DNA from: DAIRET01 sp036795455
Lineage (GTDB): Bacteria > Bacteroidota > Ignavibacteria > Ignavibacteriales > Ignavibacteriaceae
DNA length: 11,071 bases
Direction: 5' to 3'
Assembly (NCBI GenBank): GCA_036795455.1
Contig: DAIRET010000092.1
Span: forward strand, 1-11,071
This document shows positions 1-7,634 of the stretch, piece after piece. The translations under genes and the position numbers were made by a program. The notes beneath the pieces are model-generated. The model saw only the letters and a list, made by a program, of their open reading frames with translations, was not told the DNA's origin and did no database searches. Numbering within the stretch: the first letter of the stretch is position 1; every line of letters begins with the position of its first letter.

Positions 1-45
1 AAAAATTAAAATAGCCGGTGGATTATATAATATATCAACCGGTAG
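1..45 (-). terminator. Probable intrinsic terminator of the EamA permease gene
   Basis: Read on the minus strand, just after the permease stop codon, CCGG-TTGAT (43 down to about 34) pairs with ATC-CACCGG (about 23 down to 15). The stem is GC-rich at its base with one mismatch, and its loop is AT-rich. It is followed directly by a T-rich run (CTATTTTAATTTTT). This is the layout of a rho-independent terminator. It lies 27-57 bp beyond the stop. The sequence to the left is outside the window, so a full U-tract cannot be judged. Confidence 0.55.
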
Positions 46-71
46 AGTCGAGTTTTTACCAGACTAACATT

Positions 72-935
72 TTAACGTTTAAAGAAGTATTTGAAAAACT
101 TACTCTTTTCGATTTGGAAAGTTTTTATAGTCAGCCCGGCAATTATAATCAATCCCCCGAAAATTGAGTAGATTGAAGGAACTTCGCCGTAGCCGATATA
201 AGTCCAAACGGGATTAAGTACCGGCTCTATCATAGATATTAGAGATGCTTCAATAGCATTCACTTTCTTTAAACCGTAGCTAAAGATAACATACGCTAAT
301 CCTATCTGGAATATCCCGAGGTAAGAAACCATGATTACGTCTGTGGCTTGAATTTCATTCAACGCAAAAACCGAGAATGAGCAGAAGAGAGAAATAAAAA
401 CATTCCCGTAAAAAATTGTAGCAAACTGATATTCAGGTTTGTTTTTTCTCATTCCTATAAGAAACCCTGCAAAGCAAATCCCAGAAAGAATTGCAGCCAA
501 ATTCCCGGATTTATCACCCGGAGATAAATCCCCCGCAAAGAAAAGAAACATACCTGCAATACAGATCAAAATTGTAATAAGATTAATTCTTTCGAATTTT
601 GTTTTTAACATTAATGGTTCTAAAATAAAAACATATATCGGGGCTGTATATTGCAGAAAAATTGCGTTTGCAACTGTAGTTGATTTTGCAGCCACAACAA
701 AAAGGATAAGTATCGCTGCGTAAAATAAGCCGTTTATCATTGTCCCGGTGTTGAATAATACAGCACGTCTCCTAAACAAAACCAAGATTGTAATAGCAGA
801 AAGTAACGAGCGGAAAAAAGATAACTGAAGAGAGTTAAAACTAATTAGTTTAATGAACACTCCACCGGTGCTCCATAGTAAAGCAGCAAATAATATTGCA
901 GCTATTCCCTTCTTGTGATCAGATAGTTTTTCCAA
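72..935 (-). CDS. EamA/DMT-superfamily inner-membrane transporter
   Basis: This 287-residue, highly hydrophobic protein has about ten predicted membrane helices in two repeats (about residues 10-135 and 145-275). That is the double-EamA layout of the drug/metabolite transporter superfamily (RhaT/YdcZ/RarD-like permeases). Supporting features are the N-terminal LLWSTGGVFIK stretch, typical of EamA helix 1 (small residues after a Trp), and 'ALEA/IEASLISMIEPV' style residues in the second repeat (about 228-240), where EamA proteins carry the conserved Glu-Pro segment. The substrate cannot be told from sequence; amino acids, nucleosides or metabolites are all possible. The start is a TTG at 933-935: no ATG lies near the N-terminus and an in-frame stop sits at 954-956, so the start must fall between them. 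No good Shine-Dalgarno is visible. The gene is divergent from the archease gene across 84 bp and is probably monocistronic. Confidence 0.88.
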   Translation of the reverse strand: MEKLSDHKKGIAAILFAALLWSTGGVFIKLISFNSLQLSFFRSLLSAITILVLFRRRAVLFNTGTMINGLFYAAILILFVVAAKSTTVANAIFLQYTAPIYVFILEPLMLKTKFERINLITILICIAGMFLFFAGDLSPGDKSGNLAAILSGICFAGFLIGMRKNKPEYQFATIFYGNVFISLFCSFSVFALNEIQATDVIMVSYLGIFQIGLAYVIFSYGLKKVNAIEASLISMIEPVLNPVWTYIGYGEVPSIYSIFGGLIIIAGLTIKTFQIEKSKFFKYFFKR

Positions 936-1019
936 ATATTTTTGTGATTTACTTCAAAATAGTCATTATAATTTTAGTAGTAAAATTAATAACTTGGACG
1001 GAACAATAGAAATATTTTT
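936..1019. promoter_or_regulatory. Divergent intergenic region with candidate promoter(s)
   Basis: This 84-bp gap must hold the start signals for both the permease (minus) and archease-rtcB (plus). On the plus strand TTGTGA (942-947, 4/6 to the -35 consensus) is followed after 19 bp by a perfect TATAAT (967-972), putting a transcript start near 979 and giving a leader of about 40 nt. The -10 is embedded in ATTATAAT (965-972). It therefore also reads TATAAT on the minus strand (970-965), but no convincing -35 partner is visible for that direction. The exact FCB-type -7 box (TAnnTTTG) is not present; TAATTTTA at 969-976 is a one-mismatch version. Confidence 0.35.
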
Positions 1020-1442
1020 ATGAAAAATTACAAATTGATGGACCATACCGCAGACATAGCATTAATAGCCAACGGCAATACCATTGAAGAGCTTTTCATC
1101 GCATGTGCAGAAGGGTTTAAAGAAATAAGCCTGGTAGATAAGCATTCTTTCCTGCCAAACAGAAGATCATTATATGTAAAAGCCGACTCACTTGAAGAAT
1201 TATTGGTCTCTTTCCTGGATGAACTAAATTTCCTGATACAGGTAAAAAAAATTTATTTGGAAGGAGTTAAAAGAATTGTAATTTCTCAACACAAATCGCA
1301 CTATGAACTTAAATCCGTAATTCTTATCAGCATCCTCGAAAGAGAAGAGATAAAAACAGAAATTAAAGCTGTAACATTTCACCAGTTGAAAATAAAGAAA
1401 TGCGATGACTTCTATTCAACAACTGTAGTCTTTGATACTTAA
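1020..1442 (+). CDS. Archease, RtcB activator protein
   Basis: This 140-residue protein matches the archease family in length and motifs. It opens with the signature DHTADIA (residues 8-14), contains KAVTFHQLKI (116-125; family form KAVTYHxLxI), and ends in VVFDT with a near-terminal Asp139. In characterised archeases the acidic residues of the DHTAD loop and the C-terminal Asp form the metal site. Archease speeds guanylylation of RtcB and allows multiple turnover; it is cytosolic. The start at 1020 leaves seven residues before DHTAD, as is usual for the family. No strong ribosome-binding site is seen (GGACGGAA about 20 nt upstream is too distant). The rtcB start follows the stop by 14 nt, so the two genes almost certainly share a transcript, which strongly supports the assignment. 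Confidence 0.93.
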   Translation: MKNYKLMDHTADIALIANGNTIEELFIACAEGFKEISLVDKHSFLPNRRSLYVKADSLEELLVSFLDELNFLIQVKKIYLEGVKRIVISQHKSHYELKSVILISILEREEIKTEIKAVTFHQLKIKKCDDFYSTTVVFDT

Positions 1443-1456
1443 GCAAAATCTGAGAT

Positions 1457-2911
1457 ATGAAAATAAAAGATGTAGAGCTGAGTAAAATACATGACAACCT
1501 ATGGGAGATTTCCCCTGCCGGTGGTATGAATGTCCCGGGTAGAATCTATATTTCCGAAGAGATGATTAAAAACAGTCTACAGAATGATGAAGCGCTCAAA
1601 CAGGTTATTAATGTTGCTTACCTTCCCGGTATCCAGAAATACAGCCTTGCAATGCCGGATATCCATTGGGGATATGGGTTTCCTATTGGCGGTGTGGCTG
1701 CTACTGATGTAAACGATGGAGTTATTTCGCCGGGAGGAGTTGGATATGATATAAACTGCGGAGTCAGGTTAGCTGTAACATCAGTGGACATAGCCCATGT
1801 TCAAAAAAGAATAAAAACGCTGGTCAACAATTTATTCAATACTATACCAACCGGTGTCGGTTCGTCAGGTGCAATTCAAAAACTGAATAAAAATGAATTA
1901 AACAAGGTTGCCCGTTCAGGTGCTCAATGGGCTGTTGAAAACGGATTCGGAATAGACAGTGATATTGAGTTTACAGAAGAAAACGGGAAGATGATAAATA
2001 CTGCCCCGGATGCTGTAAGTGAAAGAGCAATTGAAAGAGGATTGGATCAGCTTGGCACACTCGGCTCCGGTAATCATTTCCTTGAAATCGGGGTTGTTTC
2101 GGAAATCTATGACGAATGCATTGCCAGTGTGTTCGGATTGGTAAAAGGGAAAATGACTGTTTTAATTCATACAGGTTCACGCGGTTATGGTTACCAGATA
2201 TGCGATGATTATTTAAAGTTGCTTGTTAAAGAGATGAACAAGTACAAGTTAAATTTGCCTGATAAACAGCTTGCATGCGCTCCAATTAAATCCGATGCAG
2301 GAAGCGATTATTTATCGGCGATGAGTTGTGCCGCAAATTTTGCTTGGGCTAACCGCCAGATAATTATGCATCAGACGAGAAATGTAATAATCTCTTCACT
2401 GGGAATAAGCAGTTCCGAGTTACAATTCCGTTTAGTATACGATGTAAGCCATAACATTGCTAAAATAGAAGAGTATGAAATAAACGGGGAGAAGAAAAAA
2501 GTATGCGTTCATCGTAAAGGAGCAACACGGGCATTCGCTCCCGGATCCCCATTTATTCCTGAGAGATATAAAGATGTAGGACAACCAGTTATAATTCCCG
2601 GAGACATGGGAAGGTATTCTTTCATATGTGCCGGAACAGAAAAAGCGATGGATGAAACATTCGGAAGTTCGTGTCATGGTGCAGGTAGATTGCACAGTCG
2701 TAACCAGGCATTAAAATTAGGAAAAGGAAGAAACTTAATTGAAGAACTGAATAAAAAAGGAATCATAATTCAGGCAAAAGGAAAAAGTACAATTGCGGAA
2801 GAAATGCCCGATGCCTATAAAAACGTAATCGATGTGGTTGATGTTATGCACAACGCAGGAATTATTAAAAGAATAGCTAAAATCAAACCCGTCGGGGTTA
2901 TTAAAGGATAA
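1457..2911 (+). CDS. rtcB: RNA-splicing ligase RtcB (3'-phosphate/5'-OH RNA ligase)
   Basis: RtcB is a GTP- and Mn2+-dependent ligase that joins RNA 2',3'-cyclic phosphate or 3'-phosphate ends to 5'-OH ends through RtcB-GMP and RNA-ppG intermediates. At 484 residues the protein is the size of the archaeal-type enzyme (481 in Pyrococcus horikoshii). Every key residue is visible with a constant +3/+4 offset from that enzyme. Asp98 and Cys101 lie in GGVGYDINCGVR, Asn206-His207 in GSGNHFLE, His238 in HTGSRGYG and His332 in SHNIAKIEE; these form the two-metal site. HRKGATRAFAPG (352-363) is the phosphate/GMP loop, and His407 in SCHGAGR is the guanylylated residue. Lys483 lies in the C-terminal PVGVIKG. 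The ATG at 1457 is 14 nt after the archease stop. In bacteria the enzyme is linked to repair of tRNA and rRNA broken by RNases or toxins. No rtcA or sigma-54 activator rtcR is next to it. Confidence 0.97.
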   Translation: MKIKDVELSKIHDNLWEISPAGGMNVPGRIYISEEMIKNSLQNDEALKQVINVAYLPGIQKYSLAMPDIHWGYGFPIGGVAATDVNDGVISPGGVGYDINCGVRLAVTSVDIAHVQKRIKTLVNNLFNTIPTGVGSSGAIQKLNKNELNKVARSGAQWAVENGFGIDSDIEFTEENGKMINTAPDAVSERAIERGLDQLGTLGSGNHFLEIGVVSEIYDECIASVFGLVKGKMTVLIHTGSRGYGYQICDDYLKLLVKEMNKYKLNLPDKQLACAPIKSDAGSDYLSAMSCAANFAWANRQIIMHQTRNVIISSLGISSSELQFRLVYDVSHNIAKIEEYEINGEKKKVCVHRKGATRAFAPGSPFIPERYKDVGQPVIIPGDMGRYSFICAGTEKAMDETFGSSCHGAGRLHSRNQALKLGKGRNLIEELNKKGIIIQAKGKSTIAEEMPDAYKNVIDVVDVMHNAGIIKRIAKIKPVGVIKG

Positions 2912-3090
2912 ATTCCTAAAGATCACAATACCTATAATTTGTTCCTAATCACCTCTTCCCAAACAGATTTTACAAGCCGTTCGGTTCTAATCAATACCTT
3001 TTATCTAATTATAAATCCGTATTTCTAAAATTCTTCTGCTTTCTTGTATAAAAAATTATTTTGGCGGGGTGATATTTTTCAAAACAAGTT

Positions 3091-3106
3091 ATGAAAGGTT
3101 ATGATG
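3091..3106 (+). promoter_or_regulatory. Ribosome-binding site that may choose the second ATG of the M3 peptidase gene
   Basis: AAAGG (3094-3098) is the only purine-rich Shine-Dalgarno match before the tandem ATG-ATG at 3101-3106. It lies 2 nt before the first ATG and 5 nt before the second, so initiation at 3104 is better spaced. The difference is a single methionine and does not change the signal peptide. Confidence 0.45.
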
Positions 3107-5215
3107 AAAAGACTATTCATTTTAGTTATGTCTTTTGCTTTCGCGGCTCAATTAAGTGCGAAAGAAATCAAGGAATCGGACAATCCTCTTCTTGTGGAAT
3201 GGAAGACCCCATTTAATACGCCTCCGTTCAGTTTGATAAAAACCGAGCATTTTAAACCGGCTTTTATCGAAGGAATGAAACAACAAATAGCAGAAGTTGA
3301 TGCAATAATTAACAACGATGCAGAACCAACTTTTGAAAATACAATTGATGCTTTTGAACAATCAGGGAAAACACTTGAAAAAGTAGCCGGCGTCTTTTTT
3401 CATCTTACAAATGCGAATACATCACCGGAACTACAGAGTATTTACAGGGAAATGTCCCCCCTTTTATCAAAACATTCGGATGATATTTCTCTTAACCCAA
3501 AGTTGTTCGAAAGAATTAAGTACTTACATAACAATCAAAGTAAACTTAAACTTACGAAGGAACAGACTACTTTACTTGACAAATACTATAAAAACTTTGT
3601 TAGAAGCGGGGCAAATCTTAATGATGCCGATAAAGAAAAGCTAATGAAAATAAATGAAGAATTGTCAATGGCATCTCTCAAATTCAGAGAACATGTTTTA
3701 AATGAAACAAACAACTTTGAATTGATTATCGATAATGAAAAGAATTTATCCGGCTTACCCCAATCTTCAATAGATGCAGCAAAACTGGCTGCCAAAGAAA
3801 AAGGTTATGAAGACAAATGGTTGTTTTCATTACAAGCTCCGAGTTATAGACCTTTTGTAATATACAGCGATAACCGCGAGTTGAGAGAAAAAATGTTCAA
3901 AGCATCCACAATGCGGGCTAATAATAACAATGAAAATGATAACAAGAGCATAGTCGAGAAAATGGTTCTTTTAAGGTTACAAAGAGCGAATCTGCTCGGA
4001 TATAAAACCCATGCCGATTTTATTCTTGATGAGTATATGGCTAAAAATCCTAAAACAGTATATGATTTCTTACTGCAAATATGGAAACCAGCTTTAACAA
4101 AAGCAAAAAAAGAATTAGCCGAACTGCAAACATTGGCTGCTAAAGAAGGATTTAATTCAAAAATTCAACCGTGGGATTGGTCATATTACTCGGAAAAACT
4201 AAAAAAAGAAAAGTACGACTTCGACGAAGAAATGCTTCGCCCTTATTTCAAATTAGAAAATGTAATTGATGGTTTGTTTACTGTAGTGAATAAATTATAC
4301 GGTTTGAAAATAGAAGAAAGAAATGACATTGATGTTTATCATCATGACGTCAGAGTTTTTGAAATAAAAGAAGCAGATGGAAAACATGTTGGAATAATTT
4401 ATACCGATTATTACCCGCGTGAATCTAAAAGAGCCGGTGCGTGGTCAAATAACTTTAGGTATCAATCAAATTTAAATGGTGAGTACATATATCCCATTTG
4501 TTTTAATACATGTAATCTTACAAAACCTACTGAAGATTCTCCTTCATTATTAACACTTGATGAAGTAGAAACTCTTTTCCATGAATTCGGACATGCACTC
4601 CACGGATTGCTATCGAATGTTACATATCCTTCTTTCAGCGGGACAAATGTTGCATGGGATTTTGTTGAACTTCCGTCTCAAATAATGGAACATTGGGTTT
4701 CGGAACCTGAAGTATTAAAGATGTATGCAAAACATTATAAAACAGGCGAAACCATGCCGGATGAACTTATTGAAAAAATAAAAGCGGTAAGCAAATACAA
4801 CCAGGGTTTTGCAACTGTTTCTTATTTATCTGCTGCATTGCTTGATATGGATTATCATACTGTTGCCAAAGAAATGCCTATAAAAACAGATGAATTCGAA
4901 AAGAACTTGTTCGATAAACTCGGTTTGATGCCTGAAATCGGAGTGAGGTATACAAGCACTATCTTTTCTCACATCTTTGCAGGCGGTTATTCATCAGGTT
5001 ACTATAGCTACATATGGGCAGAGGTTCTAGATACGGATGCATTTGAAGCATTCAAAGAAAAAGGAGTATTCGACCAAACAGTGGCAAATTCATTTAGGAA
5101 AAATATTCTTGCAAAAGGTGGAAGCGAAGAACCTATGGTACTATATAAGAAGTTTAGAGGTTCAGAGCCTAAAGTTGAAGGGATATTAAAGAAACGCGGC
5201 TTGATAGAAGAATAA
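3101..5215 (+). CDS. Secreted M3-family zinc metallopeptidase (oligopeptidase A / dipeptidyl carboxypeptidase type)
   Basis: This 704-residue thimet-oligopeptidase-family enzyme has the usual bacterial Dcp/PrlC length (about 680-715). The zinc site is complete: HEFGH at 494-498 (His494, His498 ligands, Glu495 catalytic) and Glu523 in FVELPSQ as third ligand. Glu523 lies 25 residues after the second His, exactly as in the family. The substrate-binding element HIFAGGYSSGYYSYIW (624-639) supplies the conserved His and Tyr residues, and the long helical N-terminal half is also typical. The N-terminus (MMKRLFILVMSFAFAAQLSA|KE) is a signal peptide with a Sec-type site and no lipobox Cys, so the enzyme is predicted to be periplasmic or exported. 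It would trim short peptides. Whether it is an endo-oligopeptidase or a dipeptidyl carboxypeptidase cannot be settled by eye. The gene stands alone: 189 bp separate it from rtcB, and it converges with the phosphodiesterase gene. Confidence 0.95.
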   Translation: MMKRLFILVMSFAFAAQLSAKEIKESDNPLLVEWKTPFNTPPFSLIKTEHFKPAFIEGMKQQIAEVDAIINNDAEPTFENTIDAFEQSGKTLEKVAGVFFHLTNANTSPELQSIYREMSPLLSKHSDDISLNPKLFERIKYLHNNQSKLKLTKEQTTLLDKYYKNFVRSGANLNDADKEKLMKINEELSMASLKFREHVLNETNNFELIIDNEKNLSGLPQSSIDAAKLAAKEKGYEDKWLFSLQAPSYRPFVIYSDNRELREKMFKASTMRANNNNENDNKSIVEKMVLLRLQRANLLGYKTHADFILDEYMAKNPKTVYDFLLQIWKPALTKAKKELAELQTLAAKEGFNSKIQPWDWSYYSEKLKKEKYDFDEEMLRPYFKLENVIDGLFTVVNKLYGLKIEERNDIDVYHHDVRVFEIKEADGKHVGIIYTDYYPRESKRAGAWSNNFRYQSNLNGEYIYPICFNTCNLTKPTEDSPSLLTLDEVETLFHEFGHALHGLLSNVTYPSFSGTNVAWDFVELPSQIMEHWVSEPEVLKMYAKHYKTGETMPDELIEKIKAVSKYNQGFATVSYLSAALLDMDYHTVAKEMPIKTDEFEKNLFDKLGLMPEIGVRYTSTIFSHIFAGGYSSGYYSYIWAEVLDTDAFEAFKEKGVFDQTVANSFRKNILAKGGSEEPMVLYKKFRGSEPKVEGILKKRGLIEE

Positions 5216-5250
5216 AATATATTCTCAATCTCAAGTATAATTTTTAATAA

Positions 5251-5302
5251 CAAGGTGATATTATCTGTTAAGTAAAAAAACGAAACGGATAGTATCACCT
5301 TG
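5251..5302. terminator. Long inverted repeat between convergent genes, probable terminator
   Basis: The left arm CAAGGTGATATTATCTGTT (5251-5269) faces AACGGATAGTATCACCTTG (5284-5302), with a 14-nt A-rich loop. On the plus strand all 19 positions pair, two of them as U·G wobbles. On the minus strand the same two positions become A/C mismatches, so the RNA hairpin is stronger in transcripts of the M3 peptidase gene. It begins 36 bp after the peptidase stop and ends 20 bp before the phosphodiesterase stop, where a shared terminator is expected. No clean U-tract directly follows on either side, so a processing or stabilising hairpin, or a dispersed repeat, is also possible. Confidence 0.55.
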
Positions 5303-5321
5303 CCTTTAATGTGTGAAAATT

Positions 5322-6101
5322 TTATTCTTCTTTTTTGTTAAGTAATGCTTTCAGTCTATCGGGAAAATCGGTTATGATATTTGTAACATTTAAATCGATA
5401 AGTTTTTGCATCTCATCCGTTTTATTCACTGTCCAAACATGAATTTCTTTTCCGTTCTGTTTAGCTTTCTCAACAAATTCAGAATCAACAAGCCCCTTAT
5501 TCACACTCAGTAAATCTACATTTGAGGTAAAAACATCAAATTTTGGCAATCTTGAAAAGATGTACCCTGCTTTAATTTTCGGATTCATCTGTTTAACTTT
5601 ATCTATTAAAGCAAAATCAAACGAAGTAATGACACATTCTTCAATAAAGTCTTTTTCTGTAATCATATCAACAACTTTTTCAGCTAAACTAACTTGATGC
5701 CCGTTGTTTTTCAACTCTATATTTAGCTTTATTTTTCCTTTTGCCTTATCTAAAAAAACTTCAAATAAAGGAACCGGTTCTCCTTTATATGAAGAATCGA
5801 ACCAGCATCCAGCTTCTAAATTTTTTACTTCATCGTAAGTTGTTTCCCATACGTTTTTATCAATTCCGGTTGTTCTTTTAAAATTGTTATCATGGAACAA
5901 AATCAATACACCGTCAATAGTTTCTTGAACGTCAATTTCACAAAAATCAGCTCCCATTTCGATGGCTTTTCTTAATGACGATAAAGTGTTTTCAGGAGCA
6001 TGTCCCGAAGCACCCCGGTGTGCTGTAATAGTAATATTTTGAGACATCATAAGCATATTAGCCATAAATACAAAAATAAAAACTCTTTTTAATGATTTCA
6101 T
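5322..6101 (-). CDS. Glycerophosphodiester phosphodiesterase (GDPD family), probably exported
   Basis: The enzyme hydrolyses glycerophosphodiesters (deacylated phospholipid headgroups) to sn-glycerol 3-phosphate and an alcohol. The 259-residue protein is one TIM-barrel GDPD domain, with the family motifs in order. These are HRGASGHAPENT (28-39; His28, Arg29, Glu37), EIDVQETIDG (55-65; Glu55, Asp57), LFHD (68-71; the second catalytic His70), NIELK (127-131; Glu129), HVWTVN (221-226) and NIITDFPD (241-248). The first 20 residues (MKSLKRVFIFVFMANMLMMS) are basic then hydrophobic and look like a signal peptide or anchor without a clear AxA cleavage site, so a periplasmic location is likely. AAAGAGA lies just before the ATG and is a fair ribosome-binding site. 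The MFS transporter gene ends 100 bp upstream on the same strand; the gap is wide enough for a separate promoter, so co-transcription is unproven. No glpT/ugp transport genes are adjacent. Confidence 0.94.
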   Translation of the reverse strand: MKSLKRVFIFVFMANMLMMSQNITITAHRGASGHAPENTLSSLRKAIEMGADFCEIDVQETIDGVLILFHDNNFKRTTGIDKNVWETTYDEVKNLEAGCWFDSSYKGEPVPLFEVFLDKAKGKIKLNIELKNNGHQVSLAEKVVDMITEKDFIEECVITSFDFALIDKVKQMNPKIKAGYIFSRLPKFDVFTSNVDLLSVNKGLVDSEFVEKAKQNGKEIHVWTVNKTDEMQKLIDLNVTNIITDFPDRLKALLNKKEE

Positions 6102-6201
6102 ATTTCTCTTTCATTTTAATACATAAATTTAGTTCGAATTCACATCAACTGTCTACCGCCGATGTTTGAATAATTATAAAATCACTACTTCTTAAGTTTT
6201 A

Positions 6202-7494
6202 CTAACCTCTCTTTTTCAGTATGATGTTATATAAAAACATAAGCAACGTAGCGAGGAGACCGATACCTGCAAGAATAAAAAACATTATGCCGACCTGACC
6301 GGCATCTTTTGCAAATGAATAGTACAACCATCCGCCCAAGGTACCACCGAAAAACCATGCGATTGCAATCGGTAAGAATGCATATCCTTGAAACAAAGCC
6401 GCTTGTCCCTTAGGAGCTAAATCCGCAATATATTCATAATACCTTGGTGCTTGAGTAACTTCACCGAGTGAGAATATCAACATCCCGAGCATAATTATCG
6501 GTACACCCCATGGAATCGAATAAGTCTCGGTTAAATTGAAACTCTTCCCAATCGTCATTGGCAGAACAATAAAAAGCATCAACCAGCTTAATGTAGCCAA
6601 TACAAAACCAATTAAAATAGCGTTCGAAGTTTCGATATTTTTTGTAAGTCTATTAACAGGAATCTGAAAACATATTATAGTCCACGCACCCATAGAAATA
6701 ATAATCTCAATAGGAGCATCTTGTGAGATATAGTCGGAGATGTAAAAAGGAATGACAATAAAAAACTGCCAGAAAATCAGCCAGTAAAGTGAGAAAATTA
6801 AAAGGAAAGAAATGAATTTAACGTTTTTTAGAACTACGACAAGGTTTTTAATTACAGTACCAATATCCTGTTTTTCGCCGATATTCCCTTCCGGTTCTTT
6901 GAAAAAGAAAATTGTAGTAGCAAACATCAATGCGCAACTTAATGCGGAGACAAGATAAACAAATTGAATCCCGAAACTATCTCTTACAAAGTATGCTAAA
7001 AGCGGACCGATAGCAGCGCCGATATTAACAAGCCAATAATAAATTGCATAACCGAGAGATTTTTTTTCTGAAGATGTGGTTAAGGCAACTGTACCAAGCA
7101 CGCTCGGTTTTATAAACGAGCCTCCGATAGCGGTAAAAATTAAAATGAATGTGAGTATCCAGTAAGTATTAAAGTTTTCATAGAAACCTGAAAACAACTC
7201 CATTCCTGTTGAACCGATTAGAAAATATCCGATTGCTAAAATTCCAAATGCAAACGCGAATGCTTTCCTGAAACCGAATTTGTCTGCCAACGCCCCCGCA
7301 AATATGGGCAGCATATAAATCAACCCGCCGAATATTGAGGAAAGTTGTCCCGCTTCTACTTCATTAAACTTTAGATGATCACGCAGAAATACTGAAAGAA
7401 TAGTTGCCTGTCCGTAGTATGCCAGCCTTTCAAACAATTCCATGAAGTTTGCAACCCAAAACGGTCCTTGAAATCCTTCTTTAATACTACCCAT
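6202..7494 (-). CDS. MFS transporter, POT/peptide-transporter-like
   Basis: This integral membrane protein has about 12 hydrophobic segments. Counting from the Met at 7492-7494 it is 430 residues. The loop GALADKFGFRKAF after the second helix is the major-facilitator motif A. The N-terminal WVANFMELFERLAYYG and the YYWLVNIGAAIGP segment resemble proton-coupled oligopeptide (POT/PTR2) carriers, where ERFxYYG and a conserved Asn-x-Gly segment are typical. The substrate is therefore possibly a peptide, but this is not established. An in-frame ATG at 7611 would add 39 residues (a non-typical, amphipathic extension). I prefer the inner start because residues matching other family members begin there and because the outer one leaves only 23 bp to the divergent gene. 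AAAGGA lies about 17 nt upstream of the inner ATG, which is too far to be decisive. The gene may be read together with the phosphodiesterase gene downstream. Confidence 0.85.
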   Translation of the reverse strand: MGSIKEGFQGPFWVANFMELFERLAYYGQATILSVFLRDHLKFNEVEAGQLSSIFGGLIYMLPIFAGALADKFGFRKAFAFAFGILAIGYFLIGSTGMELFSGFYENFNTYWILTFILIFTAIGGSFIKPSVLGTVALTTSSEKKSLGYAIYYWLVNIGAAIGPLLAYFVRDSFGIQFVYLVSALSCALMFATTIFFFKEPEGNIGEKQDIGTVIKNLVVVLKNVKFISFLLIFSLYWLIFWQFFIVIPFYISDYISQDAPIEIIISMGAWTIICFQIPVNRLTKNIETSNAILIGFVLATLSWLMLFIVLPMTIGKSFNLTETYSIPWGVPIIMLGMLIFSLGEVTQAPRYYEYIADLAPKGQAALFQGYAFLPIAIAWFFGGTLGGWLYYSFAKDAGQVGIMFFILAGIGLLATLLMFLYNIILKKRG

Positions 7495-7634
7495 TTTTGC
7501 AGATAAATTCAATTTAATCCTTTCATTTTGAAAAATCGGTTCAAATATATTAAACAGTAGCTTGATTACCAATTTACTAACGGATTGTGAAGTGAAAATA
7601 TTATATTTCAAATCAAATTATTAATTATTTTAAG

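Noticed and set aside
439..723. Open frame of 94 codons on the plus strand, opposite the permease gene
   Set aside because: It lies wholly antisense to a well-supported membrane protein, resembles no family I recognise, and has no ribosome-binding site; it is a coding shadow.
2432..2926. Two short minus-strand frames opposite the 3' half of rtcB
   Set aside because: They are antisense to conserved RtcB motifs, have low-complexity residues rich in Phe/Ser/Cys, and show no start signals.
2912..3100. Terminator or riboswitch in the rtcB-M3 peptidase gap
   Set aside because: The only hairpin found by eye is a 5-bp stem around AGCCGTTCGGTT with a 2-nt loop and no T-run. TATAAA near 3047 lacks a -35 partner. 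Nothing here is firm enough to annotate.
7507..7524. Five-codon leader frame (ATG AAA GGA TTA AAT then TGA) on the minus strand just before the MFS start
   Set aside because: So short a frame is expected by chance in AT-rich DNA, and there is no attenuator-like hairpin or codon bias to suggest regulation.
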